Origin: Zygophlyctis sp. KS116
Taxonomy: Eukaryota; Chytridiomycota
NCBI GenBank assembly: GCA_054661495.1
Contig: BAAFSQ010000007.1
Location: 28,670 to 92,669, forward strand
Direction: 5' to 3'
Length of the DNA: 64,000 nt
Both the position numbers and the translations under genes were made by a program. The notes beneath the pieces are model-generated. The model saw only the letters and a list, made by a program, of their open reading frames with translations. It made no database searches and was not told where the DNA came from. Of this stretch, positions 53,388 to 61,790 are shown piece by piece; the stretch's first letter is position 1, and every line of letters begins with the position of its first letter.

Positions 53388-53629
53388 CGTAAGTCAAATA
53401 TTTTCAGCCCAGGAATAGAGTGTCTAGGACAACTTTCATTGTTAATGTCTTTGAGAATTCCTGGAATTTCCTTTTACGAGTTCAAATCCCAACTCTTTAA
53501 AATTGTTGTAAAATACAAATCTCTTGATTTTTTAAATTACTTTGAGTCCTTTGAGTTAAATGATTTAATCAATGTATTTTAAATACTAACCTTTAGGAAC
53601 TATTGAATGAAATCTTTGAAAAGGATCTT
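53087..53629. repeat. 543-bp direct repeat, right copy
   Basis: Second copy of 51144-51686, offset 1,943 bp. It carries a promoterless 3' end of the aminotransferase gene and the intact start of the hypothetical gene. No difference was seen between the copies in the stretches compared. Confidence 0.92.
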
Positions 53630-53938
53630 TATTCAGGATCTGTCTCTTACACGTTCCCAAATCTTACGATTGAATTTGAAAGAATTCAAGAGTGTCTAGT
53701 TCTGACATTGGACAAATTAAATCAGTTAAAAAGACCATTGTCTATTGAAATTTATGAAAATAAAAAAGTAAAGCTTTCAGAAGATGAAAAGTCTGATATC
53801 ATTAAAGGGATTGAAATGATAAATTCAGACTCTCAAAGAGCTAAAATCGTAATAAATCGTACATTTTTCAAGGAAATCTCATTTATGGAAAGTCTAGTAT
53901 TATCTCTCAAGGATCTATTCAAAAAATTCAAAAAATAA
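53445..53938 (+). CDS. hypothetical helical protein
   Basis: Exons 53445-53573 and 53597-53938, 156 residues. The 23-nt intron contains a perfect TACTAAC branch-point sequence and ends CTTTAG. The protein starts MSLRIPGISFYEFKSQLFKI, is rich in Leu, Glu and Lys, and ends in a basic helix (LSLKDLFKKFKK). No family was recognised. It lacks membrane segments or a signal peptide. Its 5' part is duplicated at 51502. It converges with the cyclin gene (14 bp between stops). Confidence 0.65.
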
Positions 53939-53952
53939 AAACTAGTTTTATT

Positions 53953-54513
53953 TTAATTTGCATGAACTGATGTACAAGGAAGTTTAACAGATTGAGCATG
54001 ATATGATTGATCATTTGCCAGTAACTTTGATTTAAATATTTCAACTTGATTTTCAATGATTCCCATCCAGTTAAAATACATTGATTCAGAGATCATCAAA
54101 TCAAAATCAAGCCAAGAAAGAATTTTCCTTTCTTCCTTGTTCAATATATCAAGTGGTATTCCGGATACAGATTCCCATGATAAATTTGAAAAAGTAGAGT
54201 CACAAATCGCCTTCATTCCCAGCATTAGAGTAACAACTAATGTCTTTTTTTCTGATCCCATCAGTAACAATGATTTAGATTTCAACACATGAATGTAATA
54301 TAATGATAACATGACAACGGAAAACAAAAGGTTTGAAGGTTTAAGGACTGAATGCACATAGTTCTCCAATCCAATTTTATCATTTGTATGTCCAAATTGC
54401 TTCATGATGTAATTTGCAACAAATCGGGAAAAGTTTTTAGTAAGAATGGATGGCCCGAGAGCAGTTTTGGACAATTGGATCCTAGAGCTCATGGATGACT
54501 GATGGTAATTCAT
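53953..54513 (-). CDS. PHO80/PCL-type cyclin
   Basis: 186 residues, single exon, starting at the ATG 54513. A cyclin-box domain of the fungal PHO80/PCL group is visible: a helix with FSVVMLSLYYIHVLK, then TLVVTLMLGMKAICDSTFSN, LSWESVSGIPLDILNKEER, and LSWLDFDLMISESMYFNWM. Such cyclins activate Pho85-like kinases in phosphate signalling and cell-cycle entry. The upstream 280 bp to the Crinkler-like gene contain nothing recognised. Confidence 0.85.
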   Translation of the reverse strand: MNYHQSSMSSRIQLSKTALGPSILTKNFSRFVANYIMKQFGHTNDKIGLENYVHSVLKPSNLLFSVVMLSLYYIHVLKSKSLLLMGSEKKTLVVTLMLGMKAICDSTFSNLSWESVSGIPLDILNKEERKILSWLDFDLMISESMYFNWMGIIENQVEIFKSKLLANDQSYHAQSVKLPCTSVHAN

Positions 54514-54795
54514 CCTTTTACAATTCAAAAAGTTTCAGGACGGCAGGAAAGGACGCCACAAATCATTTTGCAAATCAGAAACGACTGCTTTTACTGATTA
54601 AATGGGATTGCTCAATCGGTCCAAGCATAAGGCAAAAATTTTGTTGGAATTTACCAAAAAACGAAAATGTGTCTAAAGCAGCTTAGGATTCCCAGACTCT
54701 AAACGTGTTCCGACCGCCAGACTCTTGATTACTACAAAGATTCAAAACGTAAAAGCAATTTCTTAATGATAAACACTACTTAAACCTAAAACGCA

Positions 54796-55791
54796 TTAGT
54801 CGTCTGAAAGAATAGCATAAATCATCCCAGCAATTCTCTTCAATGATTCAACAGTGACAACTTGTTTTACAAAGGTCAACGTATCAAAATCCCTTTCGAT
54901 TTTATCATTCTGACTTTTCAAGAACATCCATTCAATATAATTTGTGACTATACCATAAACAGTTTCTAACCGACCCAAATCAGAAGCCACTTCCATTCCT
55001 ACTAAATTCTGAGCCATTCCTTGTTCCATATCATCCTTCTTGGCTTCGACGATACAAAGTCTTTTATTTTTACGTTTGAGCATGAATTCGAAATGTCCAT
55101 TGGCTTTGACATTGACACCCTTCAAATCTTCTTCAATAATTATTTGGATAGAGTCTTCTGGTCCAAATAAGTCAGAAACATAGACGAGAATGGGAGCAAT
55201 AAAGTGCAAGCGTTGAGTTTTGTTACCAGTAGTGATTGAACTAAAACGTCTTGTGAGAGTGACAATATAATTGTGCAACAACTCAATAGTTTGTTGGGGA
55301 ATTTCTTTGACAGTTTGAGAATAGTCATGAATAATGTGTCCATATACAGTAGAAATATGACTCCAATTCAATGATGAATATGCTAAACTTTCCTTGAGAT
55401 CCGTCTGATCACTGTTTTCATCAGCATCTATTTCAGCCTGAATAATCAAGGGATTGAGTTCTTCCCATCTATTTCTTCTTTCTTCTGATGGATGTACAGT
55501 CTTTGGCTTTTTGACAACTGGGAGAGCATCAGCATATCTAATGAGCAGTGGGCTATCACCATCATTCTCAAATCCTGATTGCTCAAGTAGTTCGCTTATT
55601 TTGAGTCCTGGTCTTAGCTTGTCGCCATCATATCGATGGAGAGTCAACTTGCAGAGGGAAAACGAATCAAGTTCAGGGGCGAATTCCTTCTTGGTCTTTA
55701 CAATCAAATCAGCCACATTTTTGCATCCAGTTGGGTCAACTTGGATAGGCTCATCCAAATACCGCACAAACAATGGTTCGAATTCTCTCAT
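54796..55791 (-). CDS. Crinkler-like effector: ubiquitin-like header plus PD-(D/E)XK domain
   Basis: 331 residues from the ATG at 55791. The header (about residues 1-85) starts MREFEPLFVRYLDEPIQVDP and continues with the Ubl-like pattern seen in fungal Crinklers (LTLHRYDGDKLRPGLKISEL). The C-terminal half is a nuclease-like core: acidic IIEEDLKG, NGHFEFML in place of the metal-binding Asp strand, then RLCIVEAKKDD with E-x-K and a helix with Gln in GMAQNLVG. No signal peptide, no intron. The frame is open 50 codons farther upstream, but that part is antisense to exon 1 of NAR1, so the internal Met was chosen. Predicted action: delivered into host cells and nuclei, by analogy with CRN families. 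Confidence 0.7.
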   Translation of the reverse strand: MREFEPLFVRYLDEPIQVDPTGCKNVADLIVKTKKEFAPELDSFSLCKLTLHRYDGDKLRPGLKISELLEQSGFENDGDSPLLIRYADALPVVKKPKTVHPSEERRNRWEELNPLIIQAEIDADENSDQTDLKESLAYSSLNWSHISTVYGHIIHDYSQTVKEIPQQTIELLHNYIVTLTRRFSSITTGNKTQRLHFIAPILVYVSDLFGPEDSIQIIIEEDLKGVNVKANGHFEFMLKRKNKRLCIVEAKKDDMEQGMAQNLVGMEVASDLGRLETVYGIVTNYIEWMFLKSQNDKIERDFDTLTFVKQVVTVESLKRIAGMIYAILSDD

Positions 55792-55855
55792 TTCCCAAGA
55801 GTAGTGCCACAAGCGTTTCGACCAAGGGGGCTGTAGCAACAAGGGTATTGGATAA

Positions 55856-57188
55856 ATGTTTAGCAATGCTGCAGTTAAAGCCGATCTTAATGATTTTATA
55901 ACTCCCTCCCAAGACTGCATAATCCCAAAAAAGGTATCCAAATACTAGTAATCTGTAGGATGTTCAAATATCATTAAACGATTGCTTAGCTTGTTCGGGA
56001 TGTATTACAACTGCAGAATCTGTTTTAATTAATGAACAAAATATCCAAGAGTTTTATAAGTTGGATCAAGGGAAATTGATTGTCTCTGTCTCTGAGCAAG
56101 CAAGAGCTTCAGTTGGAGCTAAATACTCTATGAATAACTCTGAAATTCAAAGAAAGTTGACATGGTTCTTTAAAAAACATTTGAAATGTCAAAGCGTCAT
56201 TGATCTTTCTCTTGCAAGAGATGCAGTTCTAGTTGAAACAGCTACTGAATTCCTAACTAGGTTTAGGTCTGAAAAGTCACCCCTACTCAATAGTTCTTGT
56301 CCTGGATGGATTTGTTATGCAGAAAAAACGCATCCAGCTTTGATTCCAAACATTTCTAAAGTTAAGTCACCCCAACAACTCATGGGCACATTGGTCAAAA
56401 GGCAAGGCGATGTTACTCATGTGACAATCATGCCGTGCTATGACAAGAAGTTGGAGGCATCTCGAGATCAGTTTCAAGTAAATGGTGTTAGAGATGTGGA
56501 TCTAGTATTAACTACAACTGAATTAGAAGAGTTGGTTGCTAAAGAAGGATTTCCAGGATTTTTGGGTTTAAAAGAAGATGATTTGGAAGGATTTTCTAAA
56601 GTGCATCCTTCTAATCCAAATATATTACTAGGTACTGATGGATCATCATCTGGAGGTTATTTATCATATATATTCATTATCGCTGCAAAAACATTATTTA
56701 ATATTTCTATTTCTCACTCAGATATACTAAATGGAAGTAATGGAGTTGAAATTATTCAAAAGTCTAGAAAGAATTCATCAGATTTTATTCAAATTAATCT
56801 AGTGGATCCTTCAAATCCGAATCTAAAGTTGTTAAGATTTGCAGCGGCATATGGATTTAAGAATATTCAAAATGTTGTACGGAAACTAAAAGGCTCAGAA
56901 CAAAATTGGGATTATGTTGAAATCATGGCATGTCCTTCTGGATGTATCAATGGTGGTGGACAGTTAAGAAATGAATCTTTTACTGGTAAAGACTGGATTT
57001 TAGCCTCTGAATCTGCCTATACCAGCACTCCCTCATTAGGAGTGACACCAACAGAATCAATCAAGCATAATTCCCTGTTTCAGATATTGCTGGCCTCTAT
57101 TCCTGAACAGGAACGATCATTAATATTTTACACTACTTACAAAGCTGTCGAGAAAAAAATTAGCAATGCTTTAGGAGTCAAGTGGTAA
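55856..57188 (+). CDS. NAR1: cytosolic Fe-S cluster assembly factor Nar1
   Basis: Iron-only-hydrogenase-like protein of the CIA pathway, 435 residues. Exons 55856-55933 and 55959-57188, with a 25-nt intron. Exon 1 supplies the conserved start MFSNAAVKADLNDFITPSQD with the first cluster Cys; exon 2 continues with SLNDCLACSGC, giving the other three ligands of the N-terminal [4Fe-4S] site. Ligands of the second cluster are seen in SSCPGWICYAEK, IMPCYDKK and MACPSGCINGGGQ. The C-terminal Trp at the protein end (GVKW) matches the CIA targeting-like tail. Exon 1 overlaps, antisense, an open frame upstream of the Crinkler gene. Confidence 0.96.
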
Positions 57189-57236
57189 CTCAACTGATGA
57201 ATGATTATCGGTGACTTTTGACCCTTTAGAAATATA

Positions 57237-58407
57237 ATGTGGGAATTAGTTTTTCTAGTAATGATTAGCCCGTTTTTGCAGTTCTTTTTAATCAAACTGA
57301 ACAGTCCAAGAATTGTTTATTCCATTGTGCCGTTTTCATTTTGTTTCTTTGGGCCATTGTATTTTAGATACCCAACTACCCCAACATATGCAGCGGTAGT
57401 TTCCATTCTCTTATTCAGCTACCTCAGGATATGTGATATTTCACTCTTACCAACGGCAATTGTTAGATCGTGGACGGTTTATGATTACTCTGAATATTTC
57501 ATGACTTATTATACCAAAGAACAACGTAAAAAATTGGGAAAGAAATGTTATTCTAAATACTCTACTCCATTCTCTAAAAGAGATGCATCATATTATGGTA
57601 AAGTAGCATGGAAACTATTAGTACAATATATTGCGCTTAATGTTTTGGTATGGTACACCAATGCATATCCGCCTCAGGATCAACCATTTTACACGATTGT
57701 ATGGCCTTATAACTTGAGAATGATGGTTGATAACTTTATTTTTGGATTGATTTGCTGTCTTTTGTTAAGCATCAGTAACTTTTTTATTCTTAATTACTAG
57801 ATTATAATCTCGTCTTTCAACCACTAACTCACTTTTTCCAAATACCTTTTGAACCAATTATGAATTCACCATTTTTATCTACTTCAATCAGAGATTTTTG
57901 GTCTAATAGATGGAATATGTCTATAAAATTAAATTTGCACAGAGTTGGGTTTGTACCAGTCGTGGAAGGCTTTAGATGGATATCTGGTATCAAGAATGTA
58001 GAAAAGTCTCCTTCATGGCATTCAATATTAGGAGCAATGAGTAAGGCCAATATATCTGATAGAACCTAGGTGCATTTGTTTTGTCTGGATTGGTACATGA
58101 ATGGATGATGGTATGTCTTACCGAAGCGCCAAGTGCATATGAACAATTTATATTTTTCACAGTCCATGGACTCATCACGGTATGCCAAGTTCTAGTTGAA
58201 AAATCTGCAAAGAAGATTTTTGGATGGAATCCCGTTTCCAAGGTTCCGTCAGTTATTTGTATACCTACAACATGGATTATATTTTTGATGACATCTTCAT
58301 TTTTTGCAGGACCGTGGATAAGAGGAGATATTTTAAACAATGCACGTCTCTTAACGATTGACGAAGTGATTTTCACTCTTGAAAAATTAATTAAAGCTAG
58401 ATCTTGA
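57237..58407 (+). CDS. MBOAT/wax-synthase-like acyltransferase, copy 1
   Basis: Polytopic membrane acyltransferase related to wax-ester synthases, 371 residues. Exons 57237-57774, 57801-58040 and 58070-58407; introns 26 and 29 nt. Hydrophobic segments occur along the length. The family motif SIRDFWSNRWN and the catalytic-type His in LSGLVHEWMMVC are present; the latter is formed just after intron 2. The C-terminal part has HGLITVCQVLVEK and TTWIIFLMTSSFF. The acyl acceptor (alcohol, sterol or glycerolipid) cannot be told. It is the first of three tandem paralogs on the same strand, 49 bp after NAR1. Confidence 0.82.
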
Positions 58408-58558
58408 TCGTTTATTGAAAAAATGCCGTATTAGAGCTTGATTTAAAAGGACCAATTGAACTTCATAATAGTATCTCTGGGCGATTGTAAATAAGTCCGA
58501 ATCTTTCAATGCAGATCATCAGTTTACAAGATTGTGAGTAGGAGTGCAATTTCTACTG

Positions 58559-59695
58559 ATGATAGAACTGGGGATACTAGTTCTCATCACCCCACTGTTA
58601 CAATATGTGCTGATAAAGCTTCAAACTAGCAAAATAATCTATGGAGGAATCCCCTTTTGTTTATGTTTTTTTGGGCCATTCTATTACCGATATGGAGCAA
58701 GCTTTAGTTTTGCAACTTATTGCTGTTTTTTATTGTTCAACTACCTCAGATTTCTTGACATATCTCTTCTGCCAAAGAATGATGTAAGATCATGGTCGAT
58801 CTATGAATATTTTGAATATTTTCTATCCTATTATACAAAGGCGCAACGGAAACAAATGGGAGAAGCAAATTTTGCACACGCAGTCCCATATTCGAAGCGC
58901 ACTGCAGAATATTATGGCAAGGTGGCCTGGTCATTAATTGTTCAGTATTTCATTTTTAGTGGTTTGATCCGGTTTGAGCAATATTATCAACCCAATCGTG
59001 ATCTACATTCAAACAGATTTCTTTGGCCAACCGAATTTAAAAACATGGTTGACAATTTGATTTTTGGGTTAATTTTATGCCTGATCTTGAATATTGGTAT
59101 AATTATTTCTTATTCTAAATACTAGACTATAATCTCATCTTTCAACCACTAACTCACTTTTTACAAGTACCTTTTGAACCAATTATGAATTCACCATTTT
59201 TATCTACTTCAATCAGAGATTTTTGGTCTAATCGATGGAATATGTCTGTAAAAATAAATTTGCATAGAATAGGATTTCTACCAGTCGTGGAAGGCTGCAG
59301 ATGGATATCTGGAATCAAGCAAGGAGAAAAGGGTCCATACTGGCATGGGATTTTTGGAGCTATGGGTAGTTTTTTTTGTTTATGAAATAGGCGCTTTTTT
59401 TGTATCAGGATTAATTCATGAATGGGTTATTGCTTGTGCTTCTACTAGGCCCACAACTCTTGAACAATTGAATTTTTTCTTGATCCATGGATTAATAACG
59501 GTTTTGCAGGTTATTTTTGAAAAGATTATAAAAAAGGTATTGGGTCGGAACCCATTATCAAAGCTTCCAAACATCTTCTGTATCGCCATAACATGGGTAT
59601 TGTTCTTGATGACTACATCATTCTTTGTCAACCCATGGGTAAGGGAAGATATAATAAATCGAATCCGGATCCCTGCGATTCAGGAATTATTCTAA
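58559..59695 (+). CDS. MBOAT/wax-synthase-like acyltransferase, copy 2
   Basis: 360 residues; exons 58559-59096, 59126-59365 and 59391-59695; introns 29 and 25 nt at the same positions as in copy 1, and exons 1 and 2 have the same lengths. Motifs SIRDFWSNRWN and VSGLIHEWVIAC are intact. The first ~110 bp of coding sequence and part of the 5' flank are nearly identical to copy 3, whereas the start of exon 2 is nearly identical to copy 1, so the gene is a mosaic. The ATG at 58559 matches the copy 3 start. Function as for copy 1. Confidence 0.82.
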
Positions 59696-59780
59696 ATTAC
59701 TATATAAAAGACTATTTTAAAGTATTTGCAAAGTCCGAATCTTTCAATGCTCAGTGTGAGTAGGCGTACAATTTCTACTG

Positions 59781-60887
59781 ATGATTGAACTGGGGATACT
59801 ATTTCTCACCGCCCCATTGTTACAATATGTGCTGATCAAGCTTCAAAACAGCAAAATAATCTATGGAGGAATCCCCTTTTGTTTATGTTTTTTTGGGCCA
59901 TTCTATTACGTTCAGACTGAAAATCCAAATTATGTAAAATGGGTCGGTCTATTATTAGTGATTTACCTTCGAATGGCTGATATTTCGTTTTTGCCATTGA
60001 CAGAAGTGCAATCATGGACTATTTCTGATTATTATGGATATATATTTTCTTATCATACGACGGCGCAACGGGAACAAATGGAAAAGTCGAATTTCTCAAA
60101 GAACAGTGTCCCCTATGCTAAACTTGACTCAGATTACTATAAACAATTATCATGGAATTTACTGATTCAATATTCTTTACTAAATTTGTTTATGTGGTAT
60201 GATCACCATTACCCTTCGAATCGCCATCTTACGGTTAACCAGTTCCTAATGCCTATTGACTTTGAAGCCGTTTTTGATACGTTGCTATTTACAGCGAATG
60301 TGTTTTTAGTACTGAATATTAGTAAGATTTACCAATTAATTTTAGATAATTACCTCACATTTATACCAATATCCCATTTCTTTCGGATCCCTTTTAAACC
60401 AAATATGGATTCCCCTTGGTTATCCACCTCTTTGAGAGATTTTTGGTCTCATCGATGGAATTTACCAATGAAATTAAATCTTTATAGAGTAGGATACTTG
60501 CCTACAGTTCAAGGATGTAGAGTAATTTCTGGAATCAATGAATTAGAAAAGACTCCAAAATCATTCAAAATGACTGGGATACTATTTTCATTTTTAGTCT
60601 CTGGAATAGTTCATGAATGGATGATGGCGTGTACCTCTCAAAAATCCACTTTTGAACAATTTAATTTCTTTCTTATTCATGGAATTTTAGCTTGTGGCGA
60701 ACCTCTGGTCGATAGTTTTAGAGACTATAAAAACTCAAAGAATACGGTTCGTGTACTCATGACTTGGATCATATTTTTGATGACTAGCCCATTATTTATT
60801 AATCCGTGGAAACGAGAAGGGATCTTGGCAAGAATCAAACCGCCATTGATTATTGATCTTTTCATAAGAGGCTCATTGATTAGGTGA
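59781..60887 (+). CDS. MBOAT/wax-synthase-like acyltransferase, copy 3
   Basis: 360 residues; exons 59781-60321 and 60346-60887. The 24-nt intron sits at the position of intron 1 in the other copies; it is a stopless multiple of three, so the gene also looks uninterrupted as DNA. The second intron of the paralogs is absent. Motifs: SLRDFWSHRWN and VSGIVHEWMMAC. It is the most diverged of the three in its 3' half. It ends 11 bp before the next gene. Substrate unknown. Confidence 0.82.
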   Translation: MIELGILFLTAPLLQYVLIKLQNSKIIYGGIPFCLCFFGPFYYVQTENPNYVKWVGLLLVIYLRMADISFLPLTEVQSWTISDYYGYIFSYHTTAQREQMEKSNFSKNSVPYAKLDSDYYKQLSWNLLIQYSLLNLFMWYDHHYPSNRHLTVNQFLMPIDFEAVFDTLLFTANVFLVLNISKIYQLILDNYLTFIPISHFFRIPFKPNMDSPWLSTSLRDFWSHRWNLPMKLNLYRVGYLPTVQGCRVISGINELEKTPKSFKMTGILFSFLVSGIVHEWMMACTSQKSTFEQFNFFLIHGILACGEPLVDSFRDYKNSKNTVRVLMTWIIFLMTSPLFINPWKREGILARIKPPLIIDLFIRGSLIR

Positions 60888-60898
60888 GTGGTTGACTG

Positions 60899-61642
60899 AT
60901 GATTTTGTCTCGAAATTGGAATTGTTTCAAGGGATTTTCTCTAAAACTTGGATTTGGATTTGGAATTGGGCTTGGATCGGCATACTTTTTAAACAATATC
61001 AATTGTGACGCACCTGCCAAAATTCTACAACAGGACACTGGAATTGAATTTGATGAAAAAATTCAAGATTTTAAAATTCTCGGAGTTGGAGTCCGTCAAG
61101 TCACTTTTATAAAGTTTAATGCATATGCTGCTGCCCTCTATCTTCAAACTAAAAGTCTAGAAAATCTTGGATCAAGATGGAAAGAGGAATATACACCTGA
61201 TAAATTACTAAAGTCTCCAGAATCTACATTTTTTATCAATGATTTGTTGAAAAAAGGAAATTCTTTAAAATTAGTAATCAAAACTTGTAGAAATACTGAT
61301 GGACCACATTTAAGAAATGGATTTTTGAAAATGTTGAATTTACAGTATAAATCTTGTAATCTGAATAGTCAAGAAAAAGACGCAGTAGACAAAGATTTAT
61401 TAATGTTGAAATCATCTTGGCCAGTCAAGGGAACATTTAAAAAAGGAGATACTGTCATTGTTACAAGAGATGTAGATGAATCCTTGTCTTTTGAATTTCC
61501 AGATAATCCAGAACTCTTTGGGTTTAAGATTAATAATTCAAGATTATCAAGATGGTTTTTCCAGAGTTATATAGGGGATTTTGGAATCTCAGAGTCTTTA
61601 AGGAAAAATGTGTCGGTTGGATTGCAGAAATTATTTTACTAG
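60899..61642 (+). CDS. chalcone-isomerase-fold mitochondrial protein, Aim18/Aim46-like
   Basis: 247 residues, single exon. The N terminus is basic followed by a glycine-rich hydrophobic segment (LGFGFGIGLGSAYFL), consistent with a mitochondrial targeting sequence and an inner-membrane anchor. The rest matches the chalcone-isomerase-like fold: FKILGVGVRQVTFIKFNAYA, ALYLQ, and LRNGFLKML and WPVKGTFKKGDTVIV blocks. Fungal Aim18/Aim46 proteins bind heme and lack isomerase activity; whether this one does is not known. It starts 11 bp after the acyltransferase stop. A 39-bp tandem duplication covers its stop codon. Confidence 0.85.
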   Translation: MILSRNWNCFKGFSLKLGFGFGIGLGSAYFLNNINCDAPAKILQQDTGIEFDEKIQDFKILGVGVRQVTFIKFNAYAAALYLQTKSLENLGSRWKEEYTPDKLLKSPESTFFINDLLKKGNSLKLVIKTCRNTDGPHLRNGFLKMLNLQYKSCNLNSQEKDAVDKDLLMLKSSWPVKGTFKKGDTVIVTRDVDESLSFEFPDNPELFGFKINNSRLSRWFFQSYIGDFGISESLRKNVSVGLQKLFY

Positions 61643-61706
61643 AGTGGATTAAATTTAAATCAAATCGTATTATTTTACTAGAGTGGATTTATTTAAATCA
61701 AATCGT
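61630..61706. repeat. tandem duplication of about 39 bp
   Basis: Two adjacent copies (61630-61668 and 61669-61706) of a unit starting ATTATTTTACTAGAGTGGAT and ending AAATCAAATCGT. They differ by a small indel/substitution cluster. The first copy contains the stop codon of the Aim18-like gene; the second lies in its 3' flank. Confidence 0.9.
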
Positions 61707-61790
61707 ATTGAACAATGGAACAAGCCTGAGCCTACTCCAAGAGGTTAAAAACCTAAACAGCAAATTTTTCGTGCAACAAAAAAATATTTT

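Noticed and set aside
51144-53629. LTR retrotransposon
   Set aside because: The repeats are host gene pieces without LTR ends, and no reverse transcriptase, integrase or primer-binding site lies between them. The zinc knuckle is better explained with the GIY-YIG fragment.
55792-55941. Upstream in-frame extension of the Crinkler-like gene to 55920 or 55941
   Set aside because: It is antisense to NAR1 exon 1, starts with a non-ATG codon or a Met in unrelated sequence, and the conserved header begins at the ATG 55791.
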